Shown one piece after another: positions 17,057-25,465 of a stretch of DNA of 64,000 bases. Made by a program: the position numbers and the translations under genes. Positions within the stretch are counted from its first letter, which is position 1, and each line of letters starts with the position of its first letter. The DNA comes from an uncultured bacterium (lineage in GTDB: Bacteria > Bacteroidota > Bacteroidia > Bacteroidales > Bacteroidaceae). The notes under the pieces are model-generated. The model did not search any database. It saw only the letters and a program-made list of their open reading frames with translations, and had not been told where the DNA came from. The stretch covers positions 1 to 64,000 of the forward strand of contig CAJMPR010000003.1 of the NCBI GenBank assembly GCA_905215345.1. The letters are read 5' to 3'.

Positions 17057-17060
17057 CTTT
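17039..17060. repeat. attL direct repeat (tRNA-Phe 3' end)
   Basis: Twenty-two bases from CGATTCCTGG through CACCACTTT are identical to 40129-40150. This copy completes the tRNA T-arm and acceptor stem, the usual design of a tRNA-targeting island. Confidence 0.9.
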
Positions 17061-17301
17061 GAAGAAAAGCAAAAGGCAGTAAAATCCTGATTTCCAAACG
17101 AAATCGGGATTTTTTGTTTCCCTGCGGAACGCAAAAAACGGCAGAATATTACCGTTCGCGGTGTTCCAAAAGGTGGAGCAAAAACGGTGGGGTATAAATC
17201 TCCTCCTAATGAGTTTACTTCTCGTTGATTTGCAATGTTTTGCGTATCAAGAAAGCGTGTATGGTTTCCTACTTTTGTCCAACGAAAAAAATTGTAGGAA
17301 C

Positions 17302-18537
17302 ATGAAAAGAAACTCATTCAATGTGCTTTTCTTCATCAAGAAAGCCAAACTGCTGAAAAACGGGGAAGCCTCCGTGTGTATGCGCATCACGGTGAACGGT
17401 GTGCGAGTGGAAAACAATATCCGTAAGAGTATCGAGCCTGCCTTGTGGAATCAAGCGAAGGAATGCGCAAAAGGCAAAAGCCGCAAATCCTGTGACTTGA
17501 ATGCTTATATCGAGGATGCAAGAATCAAACTCCACCAGACTTTCAATGAACTGGAAGAACAAGGGCAGTTCATCACCGCTCACCTGTTGCAGAAAAAGTT
17601 CTTCGGACAAGACCAAGCACCGGAAGTTGCCCGTACACTTATTCAAACTATCCAACAACATAACGACCAATGCCGTGAACTTATCGGAAAGGACTATGCC
17701 CTGATTACTGTCCGCCGTTATGAAAGTTGTAAGCGTTATCTTGCGGAACTTATCAAACTGAAATACGGTAAGGAGGATTTGCCTTTGTCGGAAGTCAATG
17801 GTGAACTGGTACGTGCTTTTGAATTCTACCTCAAAACAGAGAAGGAGTGCCAGCAGAATACGGTTATCCGCTACATGAAGTGCTTGAAGAAGATAACCAA
17901 TCTTGCGCTTGCTAACGAATGGATTACCAAAGACCCGTTCATCGGCATCAAGTTTCATGAGAAAGAGGTTATCCGTGAGTTCTTGACAATGGATGAACTA
18001 CTCACTATCTATCACAAGGAGTTTCCGTTAGAGCGTATCACCATTGTCCGTGATGTCTTTATCTTTGCAGCGTTCACTGGGTTAGCCTTCATAGACGTGC
18101 AACAACTGGCACCGGAACATATCGTAGAAGACTCCAATGGCAACCTATGGATTCGCAAGCCTCGCCAAAAGACGAAGAACATGTGTAACATTCCTTTGCT
18201 TGATATTCCATTGGAGATTCTCCGCAGATATGCGGAACATCCGACTTGCCAAAAGAAAAACAGGCTGCTGCCAGTTCCCTGCAATCAGAAAATGAACAGC
18301 TATCTGAAAGAAATCGCAGACTTATGTCTGATAAACAAGACCTTGACCACACACGTAGCTCGCCATTCGTATGCGACCTCTGTATGTCTCGCCAACGGTG
18401 TGAGTATTGAGAATGTAGCGAAAATGCTCGGCCATTCCAATATAAAAATGACGCAACACTATGCACGTGTGTTGGATTCCTCTATTCTGCGCGATATGAA
18501 TAATGTAAAGAACGTGATGTCTAAAGTAATGCGATAG
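17302..18537 (+). CDS. tyrosine integrase of the island
   Basis: A 411-residue CTnDOT-type integrase. An arm-binding domain (NVLFFIKKAKLLKNGEASVCMRITVNG) precedes a SAM-like domain (~105-205) and the catalytic domain. Visible catalytic residues are His351 and Arg354 in HVARHSY, His378 in LGHSN and Tyr387 in QHYARVL. The first Arg is missing: the motif reads FTGLAFIDV, as known for IntDOT-like enzymes. Start at 17302 gives the usual MKRNSFNVLFF opening, and a perfect -7 box TACTTTTG sits at 17270-17277. Location beside attL fits integration and excision of this island. Confidence 0.92.
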   Translation: MKRNSFNVLFFIKKAKLLKNGEASVCMRITVNGVRVENNIRKSIEPALWNQAKECAKGKSRKSCDLNAYIEDARIKLHQTFNELEEQGQFITAHLLQKKFFGQDQAPEVARTLIQTIQQHNDQCRELIGKDYALITVRRYESCKRYLAELIKLKYGKEDLPLSEVNGELVRAFEFYLKTEKECQQNTVIRYMKCLKKITNLALANEWITKDPFIGIKFHEKEVIREFLTMDELLTIYHKEFPLERITIVRDVFIFAAFTGLAFIDVQQLAPEHIVEDSNGNLWIRKPRQKTKNMCNIPLLDIPLEILRRYAEHPTCQKKNRLLPVPCNQKMNSYLKEIADLCLINKTLTTHVARHSYATSVCLANGVSIENVAKMLGHSNIKMTQHYARVLDSSILRDMNNVKNVMSKVMR

Positions 18538-18539
18538 AT

Positions 18540-18914
18540 ATGGATAGAGGAATAATAACAATCAATGAAACAGGCGTAGTCACCATACCGATTGCACCTA
18601 TATGGATGACCAAGTTCGAGATAGCCGACCTGTTCGGGGTGTTCTCATGCAATGTCCGCAAGGCAATTCATTCCATTTACAAGAACAAGGAACTGAACGA
18701 ACTTGACACGATGAAGTATCTCAAGCAACCGGATGGCATCAGTTACGATGTCTATAACATTGAAGTGATTATCGCCGTTGCATTCAGGATATGCAGTAAA
18801 GAGAGTGTTTTGTTCAGACGGTTTATAATAAATGAAATTAGTACCATTAAGAAAGCTACACCGATTACACTGTTTGTTGCCAGCGTCAGAGGTAATAACC
18901 GATGGTATAGTTGA
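18540..18914 (+). CDS. small RhuM-N-like HTH protein
   Basis: A 124-residue protein, three bases after the integrase. The stretch APIWMTKFEIADLFGVFSCNVRKAIHSIY parallels the N-terminal HTH-like part of RhuM proteins (compare LWLTQNQLAEIYCTTQQNI in the gene at 38992). DVYNIEVIIAVAFRICSKES corresponds to the following YNLDMIIALGYRI block. It lacks the C-terminal RhuM part. It is a common companion of integrases in Bacteroides elements; function unknown, perhaps regulatory. Confidence 0.65.
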   Translation: MDRGIITINETGVVTIPIAPIWMTKFEIADLFGVFSCNVRKAIHSIYKNKELNELDTMKYLKQPDGISYDVYNIEVIIAVAFRICSKESVLFRRFIINEISTIKKATPITLFVASVRGNNRWYS

Positions 18915-19131
18915 GGTTCATTCCGTCAGCCACTCGTTCCCGATGCACGGATGCAAAGGTAGCGTATGGTTTAATGGCAGCGGCAAGGTCGGGTGGCAAG
19001 CCATTTCGGGCAGAATCTTCCTCAAACGAGTTTGAGCGTATTCAACCCGAAAACCTTGTCACTGCCTGCCACTCGCTTGAAGAGCATCCGGCAACGGGAA
19101 CAAGCGACTGACGGGAAATCAGAAGAAAGAA
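18915..19131. other. gene-free spacer after the integrase pair
   Basis: No supported gene. The short open frames here have no domain and look like read-through of degraded sequence. The stretch runs into the strong hairpin at 19132. Confidence 0.4.
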
Positions 19132-19200
19132 GAGAGGAGCGACTTACAGACGAAGCGGAATTTTGACGCACCGTCTGTAAGCCGCTCCTTTCTCTTTTTG
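19132..19200. terminator. strong hairpin terminator of the island's left module
   Basis: A ~20-bp stem: GAGAGGAGCGACTTACAGACG (19132-19152) pairs with CGTCTGTAAGCCGCTCC plus TTTCTC (19172-19194), followed by TTTTT. A second dyad, GTCAGACGGCAA near 19230 with TTGCCGTCTGTC near 19267, overlaps the end of the next, minus-strand gene. Together they separate the convergent integrase and excisionase genes. Confidence 0.7.
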
Positions 19201-19261
19201 CCGAAAGTCCATTGCTGACGCAATCACAGGTCAGACGGCAAACTGCGCTCCTTCAAGAAAA

Positions 19262-19567
19262 TCAGGTTGCCGTCTGTCGGTAAGCGGAACGGTAGCTGTC
19301 AGCAAGCATCCTTTCGATGTCGGATTCACGGTAGAGGATTTTGCCACCCAACTGGATATAGGCGATACGCCCTTCATTGCGGTAGTCCTGAAGTGTCCGG
19401 CGGCTCACCTTCAGCCGTACCGACACTTCCTTGTCGGTGAAGAAACGCTCTCCATTCAGTGTCGGGCGGTAATTGGCGGTCAGATGCTCTACATTGTCCA
19501 ACAGTCGGTCAAGACTGCCCATGAAGTGGATTATCCACTCGCTGTCCTTGTTTATCAGTTCATTCAT
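19262..19567 (-). CDS. excisionase-like HTH protein 1
   Basis: A 101-residue protein with a MerR-like/HTH_17 domain in its second half: FFTDKEVSVRLKVSRRTLQDYRNEGRIAYIQLGG followed by ILYRESDIERML. This is the form of Bacteroides Xis proteins that bend att DNA and promote excision. It follows a related gene on the same strand. Confidence 0.8.
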   Translation of the reverse strand: MNELINKDSEWIIHFMGSLDRLLDNVEHLTANYRPTLNGERFFTDKEVSVRLKVSRRTLQDYRNEGRIAYIQLGGKILYRESDIERMLADSYRSAYRQTAT

Positions 19568-19620
19568 GTTACTTTGGATTTAGTGGGTATTGTTAGTTTA
19601 CTTCGTTCATTTCATCAAGT

Positions 19621-19938
19621 TTATATAGTTCTTCCTTTGAACTTCGCCTCTTTCCGCCTGTCCTCCACAACGGAAACAATGCGCTGTACGTCATCGGGAC
19701 GGTAGTACGTCTTGTGGTTTATCTGCGAGTAAGCCAGCGTCCCATTGTCCCGCAGAGTCTGCAATGTGCGGGGACTGATGTTGAGCATCCGGCAAACGTC
19801 CTGATTGTCCATCCACTCGCCCATCTTCTTCTCTCCGTGCCGCCGACAGATGGCATCCATGCGACTGACGAAACGGTCGAACTTGGCGACCATCGCCTCA
19901 AAGGTCTTTCTTTCAATAGATACGATTTCCATATACAT
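19621..19938 (-). CDS. excisionase-like HTH protein 2
   Basis: A 105-residue protein with the same architecture as its downstream neighbour: WMDNQDVCRMLNISPRTLQTLRDNGTLAYSQI, then TYYRPDDVQRIV. The first ~45 residues form a helical N-terminal segment. ATG at 19932 is an equally good start. Paired HTH_17 genes of this kind control excision in CTnDOT-like elements; the specific role here is inferred. Confidence 0.8.
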   Translation of the reverse strand: MYMEIVSIERKTFEAMVAKFDRFVSRMDAICRRHGEKKMGEWMDNQDVCRMLNISPRTLQTLRDNGTLAYSQINHKTYYRPDDVQRIVSVVEDRRKEAKFKGRTI

Positions 19939-20492
19939 ACTTTTTTATTGTTACTGTTTCTTTTGCCACAAAGGAATACATAATCTACTGCCTTGCAATG
20001 CATTTCCAGAAAGTGGCAGCGTGTTGCGCCGATACGGTAATCATTGTCCGGTATGCCGTCAGTCGATTATCTGCGACTGAAATTTCCATACTCTCTTTCT
20101 TTTCGTTACGTATTCCTTTTGCCGTAAAGGAATACATAATCTGTTATCCGGCAATGGATTTCCAGGAAGTGGAAGCATATGGTACAGGTTGGTAGAGGTT
20201 GGCACAGATTGGGGCTATATTCTTAATTCTTGAAATCAGGAATGTAAAAAGAGAGAAAACAAGGGCTTAATTCAAACCTGACTGTAATCGCACCTTTGTT
20301 CTTCCGGCTATTCAGATCCGGCAAATCTGTGAAGTCCTCACCGATATCTCTATCACCATAAAGCAAAGTCTCACAATATTGCCTAATCGAATCCAAGTTA
20401 TTGATTGACTGTACTAAAACTTCTTACTTTGCTTGCAACAATCGGTCGAGGTACTGACCAAGACCACAGTAATAACTTAATCAACCTGTTTT
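19939..20492. other. repeat-bearing intergenic region before the DUF3408 gene
   Basis: A 554-base gap without a supported gene. It holds a ~62-base duplicated segment, at about 19959-20020 and 20116-20177, sharing aaaggaatacataatct and the TTTCCAGxAAGTGG core, spaced 157 bases apart. Each copy includes a small CCTTTTGCC...AAAGG dyad. The remainder, 20180-20490, is unremarkable. The duplicates may be integrase arm sites, excisionase sites or the regulatory region of the two HTH genes. Confidence 0.5.
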
Positions 20493-20966
20493 ATGACAAT
20501 GAAAAGAGAACCAAGTATCAGTGAGCAGCAGGCTCGTGAAATCGTGGAAAGAATGGGACGCAGGGAATCCCGCAGTGAGAAGTCTATGGACGACTTCTAC
20601 AGGAACATCGGTCTGAATCCGGAACAGCTGGCACAACCCGGCAAGACCGTCACGAAAAAAGCGGAAACAGCGACGGTGGATGAACCGTCAGGCGAAACAC
20701 CCCAAGAAGTGGCAGTGCCACAGAAGCGTGTCAGCAGCAAACAACGCAAGCTGTCGCTGGACGAGTACCGTACCACTTACCTGCGAGTACCCAAGATAAC
20801 CGACCGTAAGCCCGTGTTTGTCAGCGGCGAGGTGCGCGACAGCTTGGACAGGATAGTCCGTTACTTCGGCAGCAGGGGTATGAGCGCATCGGGAATGGTC
20901 GAGAACCTTGTCCGCCTGCACCTTGAAACCTACCGGGATGACATCGAGCAGTGGCGCAAGCTCTGA
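20493..20966 (+). CDS. DUF3408 mobilisation-module protein
   Basis: A 157-residue protein typical of Bacteroides conjugative and mobilizable elements. The N-terminal half is polar and probably disordered (SEQQAREIVERMGRRES; PQEVAVPQKRVSS). The DUF3408 core runs from ~95 to the end, with YLRVPKITDRKPVFVSGEVRDSLDRIVRYFG and MSASGMVENLVRLHLE, a ribbon-helix-helix-like tail. Such proteins usually lie beside mobA and may bind the transfer origin. Confidence 0.85.
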   Translation: MTMKREPSISEQQAREIVERMGRRESRSEKSMDDFYRNIGLNPEQLAQPGKTVTKKAETATVDEPSGETPQEVAVPQKRVSSKQRKLSLDEYRTTYLRVPKITDRKPVFVSGEVRDSLDRIVRYFGSRGMSASGMVENLVRLHLETYRDDIEQWRKL

Positions 20967-21245
20967 GCGGATTGTAGTGGAACCGGTCAAGCCGGTGGAT
21001 ACACTCCATCGGTTTGACCGATACACCGGAAGAGTTATTGTACTGACAAGCCAATCCGACAGGCGGAGGATTCTTGTGTCCTCAAAGACACAGCAAGATA
21101 TATTTTCAGTTACTCCGGTTGATTCCGGTAACTGAAAATCCTTGCACTGCCGTGGGCAGAATTATCCTCCGCAGTCGGATAATTTCCAAGTTTTTTAATC
21201 AGAGATTAGACCATGTATGAACCATTAAATAGAAAGGACAAGACA
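20967..21245. other. oriT-like region with nested inverted repeats
   Basis: Three dyads are visible. 20984-20999 pairs with 21005-21020 (16 bp with two mismatches, 5-base loop). An outer pair, ATCCGACAGGCGGAGGAT at 21054-21071 and ATCCTCCGCAGTCGGAT at 21164-21180, encloses an inner hairpin with 12-bp stem at 21102-21113 and 21128-21139. No T tract follows, so these are not simple terminators. The position between a DUF3408 gene and mobA is the usual place of oriT in Bacteroides elements. Confidence 0.55.
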
Positions 21246-21668
21246 ATGAAAAAGACCAGTAAGTACGGGAGAAATCCCAAGTTGAATCCGAAGACGCACT
21301 GCGTAATGGTGCGCTTCGACGATATGGAATGGAACAGATTCCTTACGATGTACGAGGAATCACAGATGTACGCAAAAGCCGTTTTCCTCAAAGCGCATTT
21401 CTTCGGGCAGAAGTTCAAGGTGCTGAAGGTGGACAAGGCGATGTTGGAATATTGCACCAAGTTGTCCGACTTTCACGCCCAGTTCCGTGGCATCGGCACG
21501 AACTACAACCAAGTAGTAAAGGAATTACGCTGCCATTTTTCGGAGAAAAAGGCGATGGCATTGCTCTACAAGTTGGAGAAACATACCATTGACCTTGTGA
21601 AACTGAGCCGGGAGATTATGGAACTTTCACGGGAGATGTATGCCAAGTGGGAACAACGGAAGGAATAA
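21246..21668 (+). CDS. mobA: MobA mobilisation accessory protein
   Basis: A 140-residue relaxosome accessory protein of the Bacteroides MobA type: KTSKYGRNPKLNPKTHCVMVRFDDMEWNRF, then AKAVFLKAHFFGQ and a helical tail ending SREMYAKW. It belongs with RHH-type nicking accessory proteins that help the relaxase MobB at oriT. The normal partner mobB should follow immediately; instead, 23 bases on, a minus-strand regulator gene ends. An in-frame ATG at 21213 is an alternative start. Confidence 0.85.
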   Translation: MKKTSKYGRNPKLNPKTHCVMVRFDDMEWNRFLTMYEESQMYAKAVFLKAHFFGQKFKVLKVDKAMLEYCTKLSDFHAQFRGIGTNYNQVVKELRCHFSEKKAMALLYKLEKHTIDLVKLSREIMELSREMYAKWEQRKE

Positions 21669-21691
21669 ATTCGAAGAAGACACTTTAGGCC

Positions 21692-22447
21692 TCACCTGTC
21701 TATCCACTCTTTCAGCCGTTGAGCCTTCTCCTTACTGACTGTGATTCTTGTGTCAGGATACCCCTTCAAGCGGACAATAAGTTTGCCGCCGAAATAATTG
21801 CCAAGAAACAATACGTGTTCCACGTTGATGATGTACTGGCGGTTGGCACGGAAAAAACAGTCCGGGTTGAGTTGCTGTTCAAGTTCGTCCATTGACACAT
21901 TGACGGCTTCGGAAGTTCCGTTATTGAGGCGGAGGTAAACGGTTTTATTCTCCAATTCAATGTGGTTGATGTCTGAGACACGAACTGTCTTATAGCCGTC
22001 ACGATAGGGCAATAGGAAGCGTTCCCTATAGCGGAATTGGTTCTTCTGTAAGGCATCGAAAAGCTGCCGAAGGTTCTCGTCGGCATAATTCCTGCCTGTT
22101 TTGATGGCTTTGTCTATGGCTGCTTCAAGCTCATCGGCATCCACTGGCTTCAGGAGATAGTCGAAACTATTGAACTTGAAAGCCTGTACCGCATATTCAT
22201 CGTATGCGGTGGTGAATATGATGGGGACGGTTGCCGGGGCGTATTTCAGAGCCTCGAAACTCAGGCCGTCGGTAAGGCGGATATCCGCAAGGATAAGGTC
22301 TGCCGCCTTGCCTGATTGGAAAAACTCGACCGTCTCTTTTATGCTTGCCAGTGGACCTTCGATTGTGAACGTTGTGTCAATACCGTTCAGCAGTCTTATG
22401 AGGCGCATGGCGTTACGCTGCTCGTCTTCAAGAACCAGTATCTTCAT
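21692..22447 (-). CDS. LytTR-family response regulator
   Basis: A 251-residue two-component regulator. The receiver domain (~1-120) has the acidic pair at LEDE, the phospho-acceptor Asp55 in LILADIRL, the TTAYDEYA switch and KPVD. The LytTR DNA-binding domain (~140-250) shows VRVSDINHIELENKTVYLRLNNG, SMDELEQQL, FFRANRQYIIN. The start overlaps the end of the upstream kinase gene by 20 bases. LytTR domains bind short direct repeats spaced 21 bases apart; such arrays lie upstream at 23586-23745, so it probably controls both its own operon and the divergent efflux operon. Confidence 0.9.
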   Translation of the reverse strand: MKILVLEDEQRNAMRLIRLLNGIDTTFTIEGPLASIKETVEFFQSGKAADLILADIRLTDGLSFEALKYAPATVPIIFTTAYDEYAVQAFKFNSFDYLLKPVDADELEAAIDKAIKTGRNYADENLRQLFDALQKNQFRYRERFLLPYRDGYKTVRVSDINHIELENKTVYLRLNNGTSEAVNVSMDELEQQLNPDCFFRANRQYIINVEHVLFLGNYFGGKLIVRLKGYPDTRITVSKEKAQRLKEWIDR

Positions 22448-23513
22448 GTGTCATGATGTTTTTAATGATAGGTAAACTCACCGAATAGAAGTTTTCGGTA
22501 TTCTCTATCTTAACCTTTTTGTCACAGAGCAAGGCGTACCGCTCCATGATATTTTTATGTCCCAAACCCGTTGATTCCATTCGCGACAGCAAAGGAGATT
22601 TAAGATTATGCACAGTAATGTAGTTCTCCGATGATGTAATAGAAATAAACAGCGGATGCTCCATTGAGAAGCCGTTGTGCTTTATTGCGTTCTCCACAAG
22701 AAGCTGCAACACGGCAGGAGGCAGAAATCCCTTACATTCCTTGACCTCCGGACTGATTTTCGCAATGACACCTCCGCCGTGACGTACTTTCATCAGAAAC
22801 AGGTACGAATCCAGAAACCTTATTTCGTCTGCAACGGGTATCAGGTCCCGGTCTAAATTTACAATAATGTACCGGTACACTTTCGACAGGTTGTTCAGGA
22901 ACTTCCCGGCAAGCCCCGCATCTTCCTCAATCAGCTCCAGCAGGTTGTTGAAGTTGTTGAACATGAAATGCGGGTTGATTTGCAGTTTCAGGGAGTTGAG
23001 TTGTGACTGCAAGGCGATTTCCTTTTCCTTCATCAGTGCCATTTCAAGCGCCTGCTTCTCGTCGCGTGCCTTGATGTAGGATTGCAAGTAGAAAGTATTG
23101 GCATAGACACTTGACAGGAAGGTGGCTATCATGGCAAAAGTATATGCGCCTTTCATGTTGAGAAGTTCGTCAAGAACACTATTCCCTGGTCCGCTCCAAA
23201 GAAAATTAAAAAGTGAGATCATACCGAAAGCCTCCAGATTGTTGAGCATCAGCAGGCACGAGGCATATACGATGACCCTGACATAAGAGGCTTTGAACGG
23301 GAACACATTGAACACGATATAACAGAATCCCAGTGAGGTGTATGTGAAAAGCATACACAGCAGGAAATCCACCATATAATCTATCAGTGCCATTTCCGGC
23401 AACTGACGGGCGGTCTCGTAATCAAGAACCAACCAAATGATGATATATAATAGATAGGAGACGGCCGAGAGCAGAAGACCGTTCTTCCAGTTAATCTTTT
23501 TCCCTTTATCCAT
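22428..23513 (-). CDS. LytS-type sensor histidine kinase
   Basis: A 361-residue membrane kinase partner of the LytTR regulator. Four hydrophobic segments fill residues ~10-145 (LLLSAVSYLLYIIIWLVL, FLLCMLFTYTSLGFCYIVF, VIVYASCLLMLNNL, AYTFAMIATFLSSVYANTF). A coiled section leads to the His_kinase domain with the phosphorylated His182 in INPHFMFNNFNNL and an ATPase lobe (LLVENAIKHNGF, GLGHKNIMERY). The lack of a periplasmic domain suggests it senses within the membrane, perhaps pump substrates. Confidence 0.9.
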   Translation of the reverse strand: MDKGKKINWKNGLLLSAVSYLLYIIIWLVLDYETARQLPEMALIDYMVDFLLCMLFTYTSLGFCYIVFNVFPFKASYVRVIVYASCLLMLNNLEAFGMISLFNFLWSGPGNSVLDELLNMKGAYTFAMIATFLSSVYANTFYLQSYIKARDEKQALEMALMKEKEIALQSQLNSLKLQINPHFMFNNFNNLLELIEEDAGLAGKFLNNLSKVYRYIIVNLDRDLIPVADEIRFLDSYLFLMKVRHGGGVIAKISPEVKECKGFLPPAVLQLLVENAIKHNGFSMEHPLFISITSSENYITVHNLKSPLLSRMESTGLGHKNIMERYALLCDKKVKIENTENFYSVSLPIIKNIMTHEDTGS

Positions 23514-23541
23514 ACCTCATGCAAAGTTACTTCATATTCCA

Positions 23542-23549
23542 CAAAGATA
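23542..23549 (-). promoter_or_regulatory. -7 box of the lytS/lytTR operon
   Basis: Perfect TATCTTTG on the minus strand at 23549-23542, 28 bases before the kinase start. The -33 position is poor, which fits dependence on an activator bound at the adjacent 21-base array. Confidence 0.55.
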
Positions 23550-23585
23550 ATACTTTACTCCTCATTTGACTGGATAAGATAGGCT

Positions 23586-23745
23586 GAAACAGATAAAACC
23601 GTATTTGAAATGGATAAAATGAGTATCGAAACGAACGGTAATTTCTCTTAGAGATACACAACTATGATTTATTAGGACCTACGTTAGCCAATATTTCGGA
23701 AGCCGCTTTCGTCGTTTCGGAAGTAGTTTTCTCCGTTTCGATGGT
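23586..23745. promoter_or_regulatory. two facing 21-bp-phased operator arrays (LytTR-like)
   Basis: On the plus strand TTTCG words start at 23694, 23715 and 23736, exactly 21 bases apart (TATTTCGGAAG, CGTTTCGGAAG, CGTTTCGATGG). On the minus strand TTTC words occur at the mirror positions 23586, 23607 and 23628, again exactly 21 apart, one reading CGTTTCGAT. LytTR regulators bind direct repeats with this spacing. The right array abuts the efflux promoter and the left array abuts the lytS promoter. Confidence 0.65.
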
Positions 23746-23751
23746 ATGCCG

Positions 23752-23783
23752 ATTGTCTGCACAATGGGCACAAAAGATCTTTG
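23752..23783 (+). promoter_or_regulatory. promoter of the GNAT-efflux operon
   Basis: ATTG at 23752-23755, a 20-base spacer and GATCTTTG at 23776-23783 (one mismatch to TAnnTTTG). It lies directly downstream of the plus-strand 21-bp array, the arrangement of an activated promoter. Confidence 0.55.
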
Positions 23784-23804
23784 CACCCAAAATTTGCGAT
23801 AAGT

Positions 23805-24344
23805 ATGATTATTGAAACAGAACATCTCATCATCAGAGACTTCCAGAAAAAGGATGCCGCAGGTTTATTGGAATACCTTTCTCATCCGCGTGTCAATTGT
23901 TTTGTCGGCGACCGCCTGTGTCCCGTGGAATCGGCACTGGCTTATATATCCAATTCGCCTAAGGATATGCTACGCTATGCCGTGTGTCTGAAAGAAGACG
24001 ATTTCATCATTGGCGATGTTTTCGCCTTGCGCGAATATACCGACACATTTAGTGTAGGCTGGCACTTCAACCAACGCTTTGAAGGCAAGGGATTGGCATA
24101 CGAAGCGGCAACAGGACTGCTGGATTATCTTTTCCATGACAGCGGCGCACGGCGTATCTATGGATTTGTAGAAGACGATAATCTGCGGTCAAAAAGATTG
24201 TGTGAACGTCTCGGAATGAGACATGAAGGATGTATGAAGGAATTTATCTCGTTTGTATGCCATCCCGACGGCGCACCACGCTATGAGGACACCTGCATCT
24301 ATGCGATATTAAATAAAGAATGGAAAAGTAACAGACAAAGATGA
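23805..24344 (+). CDS. GNAT-family N-acetyltransferase (RimJ/RimL-like)
   Basis: A 179-residue acetyl-CoA-dependent acetyltransferase. It starts MIIETEHLIIRDFQKKDA, the usual RimJ/RimL opening, and has the acetyl-CoA loop RFEGKGLAYEAATGLLDYLF and NLRSKRLCERLGMRHEG. Start at 23805 is preferred over an upstream in-frame non-ATG start. It overlaps the efflux adaptor gene by four bases and is therefore first in the efflux operon. Substrate unknown; antibiotic modification is possible but not shown. Confidence 0.85.
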   Translation: MIIETEHLIIRDFQKKDAAGLLEYLSHPRVNCFVGDRLCPVESALAYISNSPKDMLRYAVCLKEDDFIIGDVFALREYTDTFSVGWHFNQRFEGKGLAYEAATGLLDYLFHDSGARRIYGFVEDDNLRSKRLCERLGMRHEGCMKEFISFVCHPDGAPRYEDTCIYAILNKEWKSNRQR

Positions 24345-25465
24345 TGAATAGACGAACATGGATTGCCGGCATCACGGCAACAACCCTGCTGGCTGCTTCA
24401 TTGGCAGCCTGCAAACAGGAACAGCAAGGAGAGGAAACGGGACAGGCATTGCCCGTCATGGTGGTTTCTTCCCAACCCATTGAATTGGAAGAAACCTATT
24501 CCGCTTCGATTCGCGGACGACAGGATGTGGACATCATACCTCAAGTATCGGGTCGCATCATCCGCCTGTGCGTGAAAGAGGGAGAGCAAGTAGCGACAGG
24601 GCAAGTGCTGGCTGTCATTGACCAAACGCCCTATCAGGCTGCACTGCGCATCGCAATCGCCAATGTCAGCGCGGCACGGGCAAAAGTGGAAACAGCGCGT
24701 ATCGAGTTGAACGGCAAACAGTCGCTGTTCGATGAAAAAGTCATATCCGATTACGAACTGTCTGTTGCCCGAAACCAATTAGTAGTGGCACAGGCAGAGC
24801 TGGAACAAGCAAAAGCTCAGGAAGCAAATGCCCGGAACGAGCTGTCATACACCGAAATCAAGAGTCCGAGTAACGGGGTTATAGGCACGCTCCCTTACCG
24901 CGTCGGCGCACTCGTCGGTCCCACCATCGAACAACCGTTTACAGTGGTGTCGGACAATTCGGAAATGTATGCCTATTTCTCCATTTCGGAAAACAAACTT
25001 AGGCAGTTCGAGGCCAGATATGGTTCGATTGACAGAATCATATGTGAAATGCCTCCGATTAGCCTCCAACTTAACAATGGTTCCGTCTATGGGAAACAAG
25101 GGAAAATAGAGACCATCAGCGGAATAGTCAATCCCACGACCGGTGCCGTACAGATAAAGGCCCTGTTTCCCAACATCAACAGGCATCTGCTGAGCGGAAC
25201 CATCGGCAACGTCATCCTGCAAGTGCTGAATACGGATGCCATCCTGATTCCCATGACCGCCACCGTGGAACTACAGGACAAGATTATCGCCTACCGCCTT
25301 AAAAACGGAAAGGCCGAAGCTGCCTACCTGACCGTAGACCGCCTGAACGACGGCAACCACTTCGTTGTAGAGCAGGGCTTGTCCGTCGGCGACACCCTCA
25401 TCACCGAAGGTGTGGGGCAGCTAAAGGAAGGAATGATTGTCACACCTAAAACCACAAAACCATGA
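24341..25465 (+). CDS. RND efflux periplasmic adaptor lipoprotein
   Basis: A 374-residue membrane-fusion protein of the AcrA/MexA type. A lipoprotein signal ends LLAASLAAC. It has a barrel-sandwich hybrid domain (ADVD-like PQVSGRIIRLCVKEGEQVATGQVLAVID and later IKSPSNGVIGTLPYRVGALV), an alpha-helical hairpin (~100-160) and a C-terminal membrane-proximal domain. It links the inner-membrane pump to the outer-membrane channel. Overlaps both neighbours by four bases (ATGA). Confidence 0.93.
   Translation: MMNRRTWIAGITATTLLAASLAACKQEQQGEETGQALPVMVVSSQPIELEETYSASIRGRQDVDIIPQVSGRIIRLCVKEGEQVATGQVLAVIDQTPYQAALRIAIANVSAARAKVETARIELNGKQSLFDEKVISDYELSVARNQLVVAQAELEQAKAQEANARNELSYTEIKSPSNGVIGTLPYRVGALVGPTIEQPFTVVSDNSEMYAYFSISENKLRQFEARYGSIDRIICEMPPISLQLNNGSVYGKQGKIETISGIVNPTTGAVQIKALFPNINRHLLSGTIGNVILQVLNTDAILIPMTATVELQDKIIAYRLKNGKAEAAYLTVDRLNDGNHFVVEQGLSVGDTLITEGVGQLKEGMIVTPKTTKP

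Noticed and set aside
17161..17301. Longer N-terminus for the island integrase
   Set aside because: The extra 47 codons contain the candidate arm sites and the promoter -7 box and do not match integrase sequence; MKRNSF at 17302 is the family start.
18832..19111. Two short plus-strand frames after the RhuM-N-like gene
   Set aside because: No domain, no start signal, and the DNA runs into a terminator hairpin; most likely degraded sequence.
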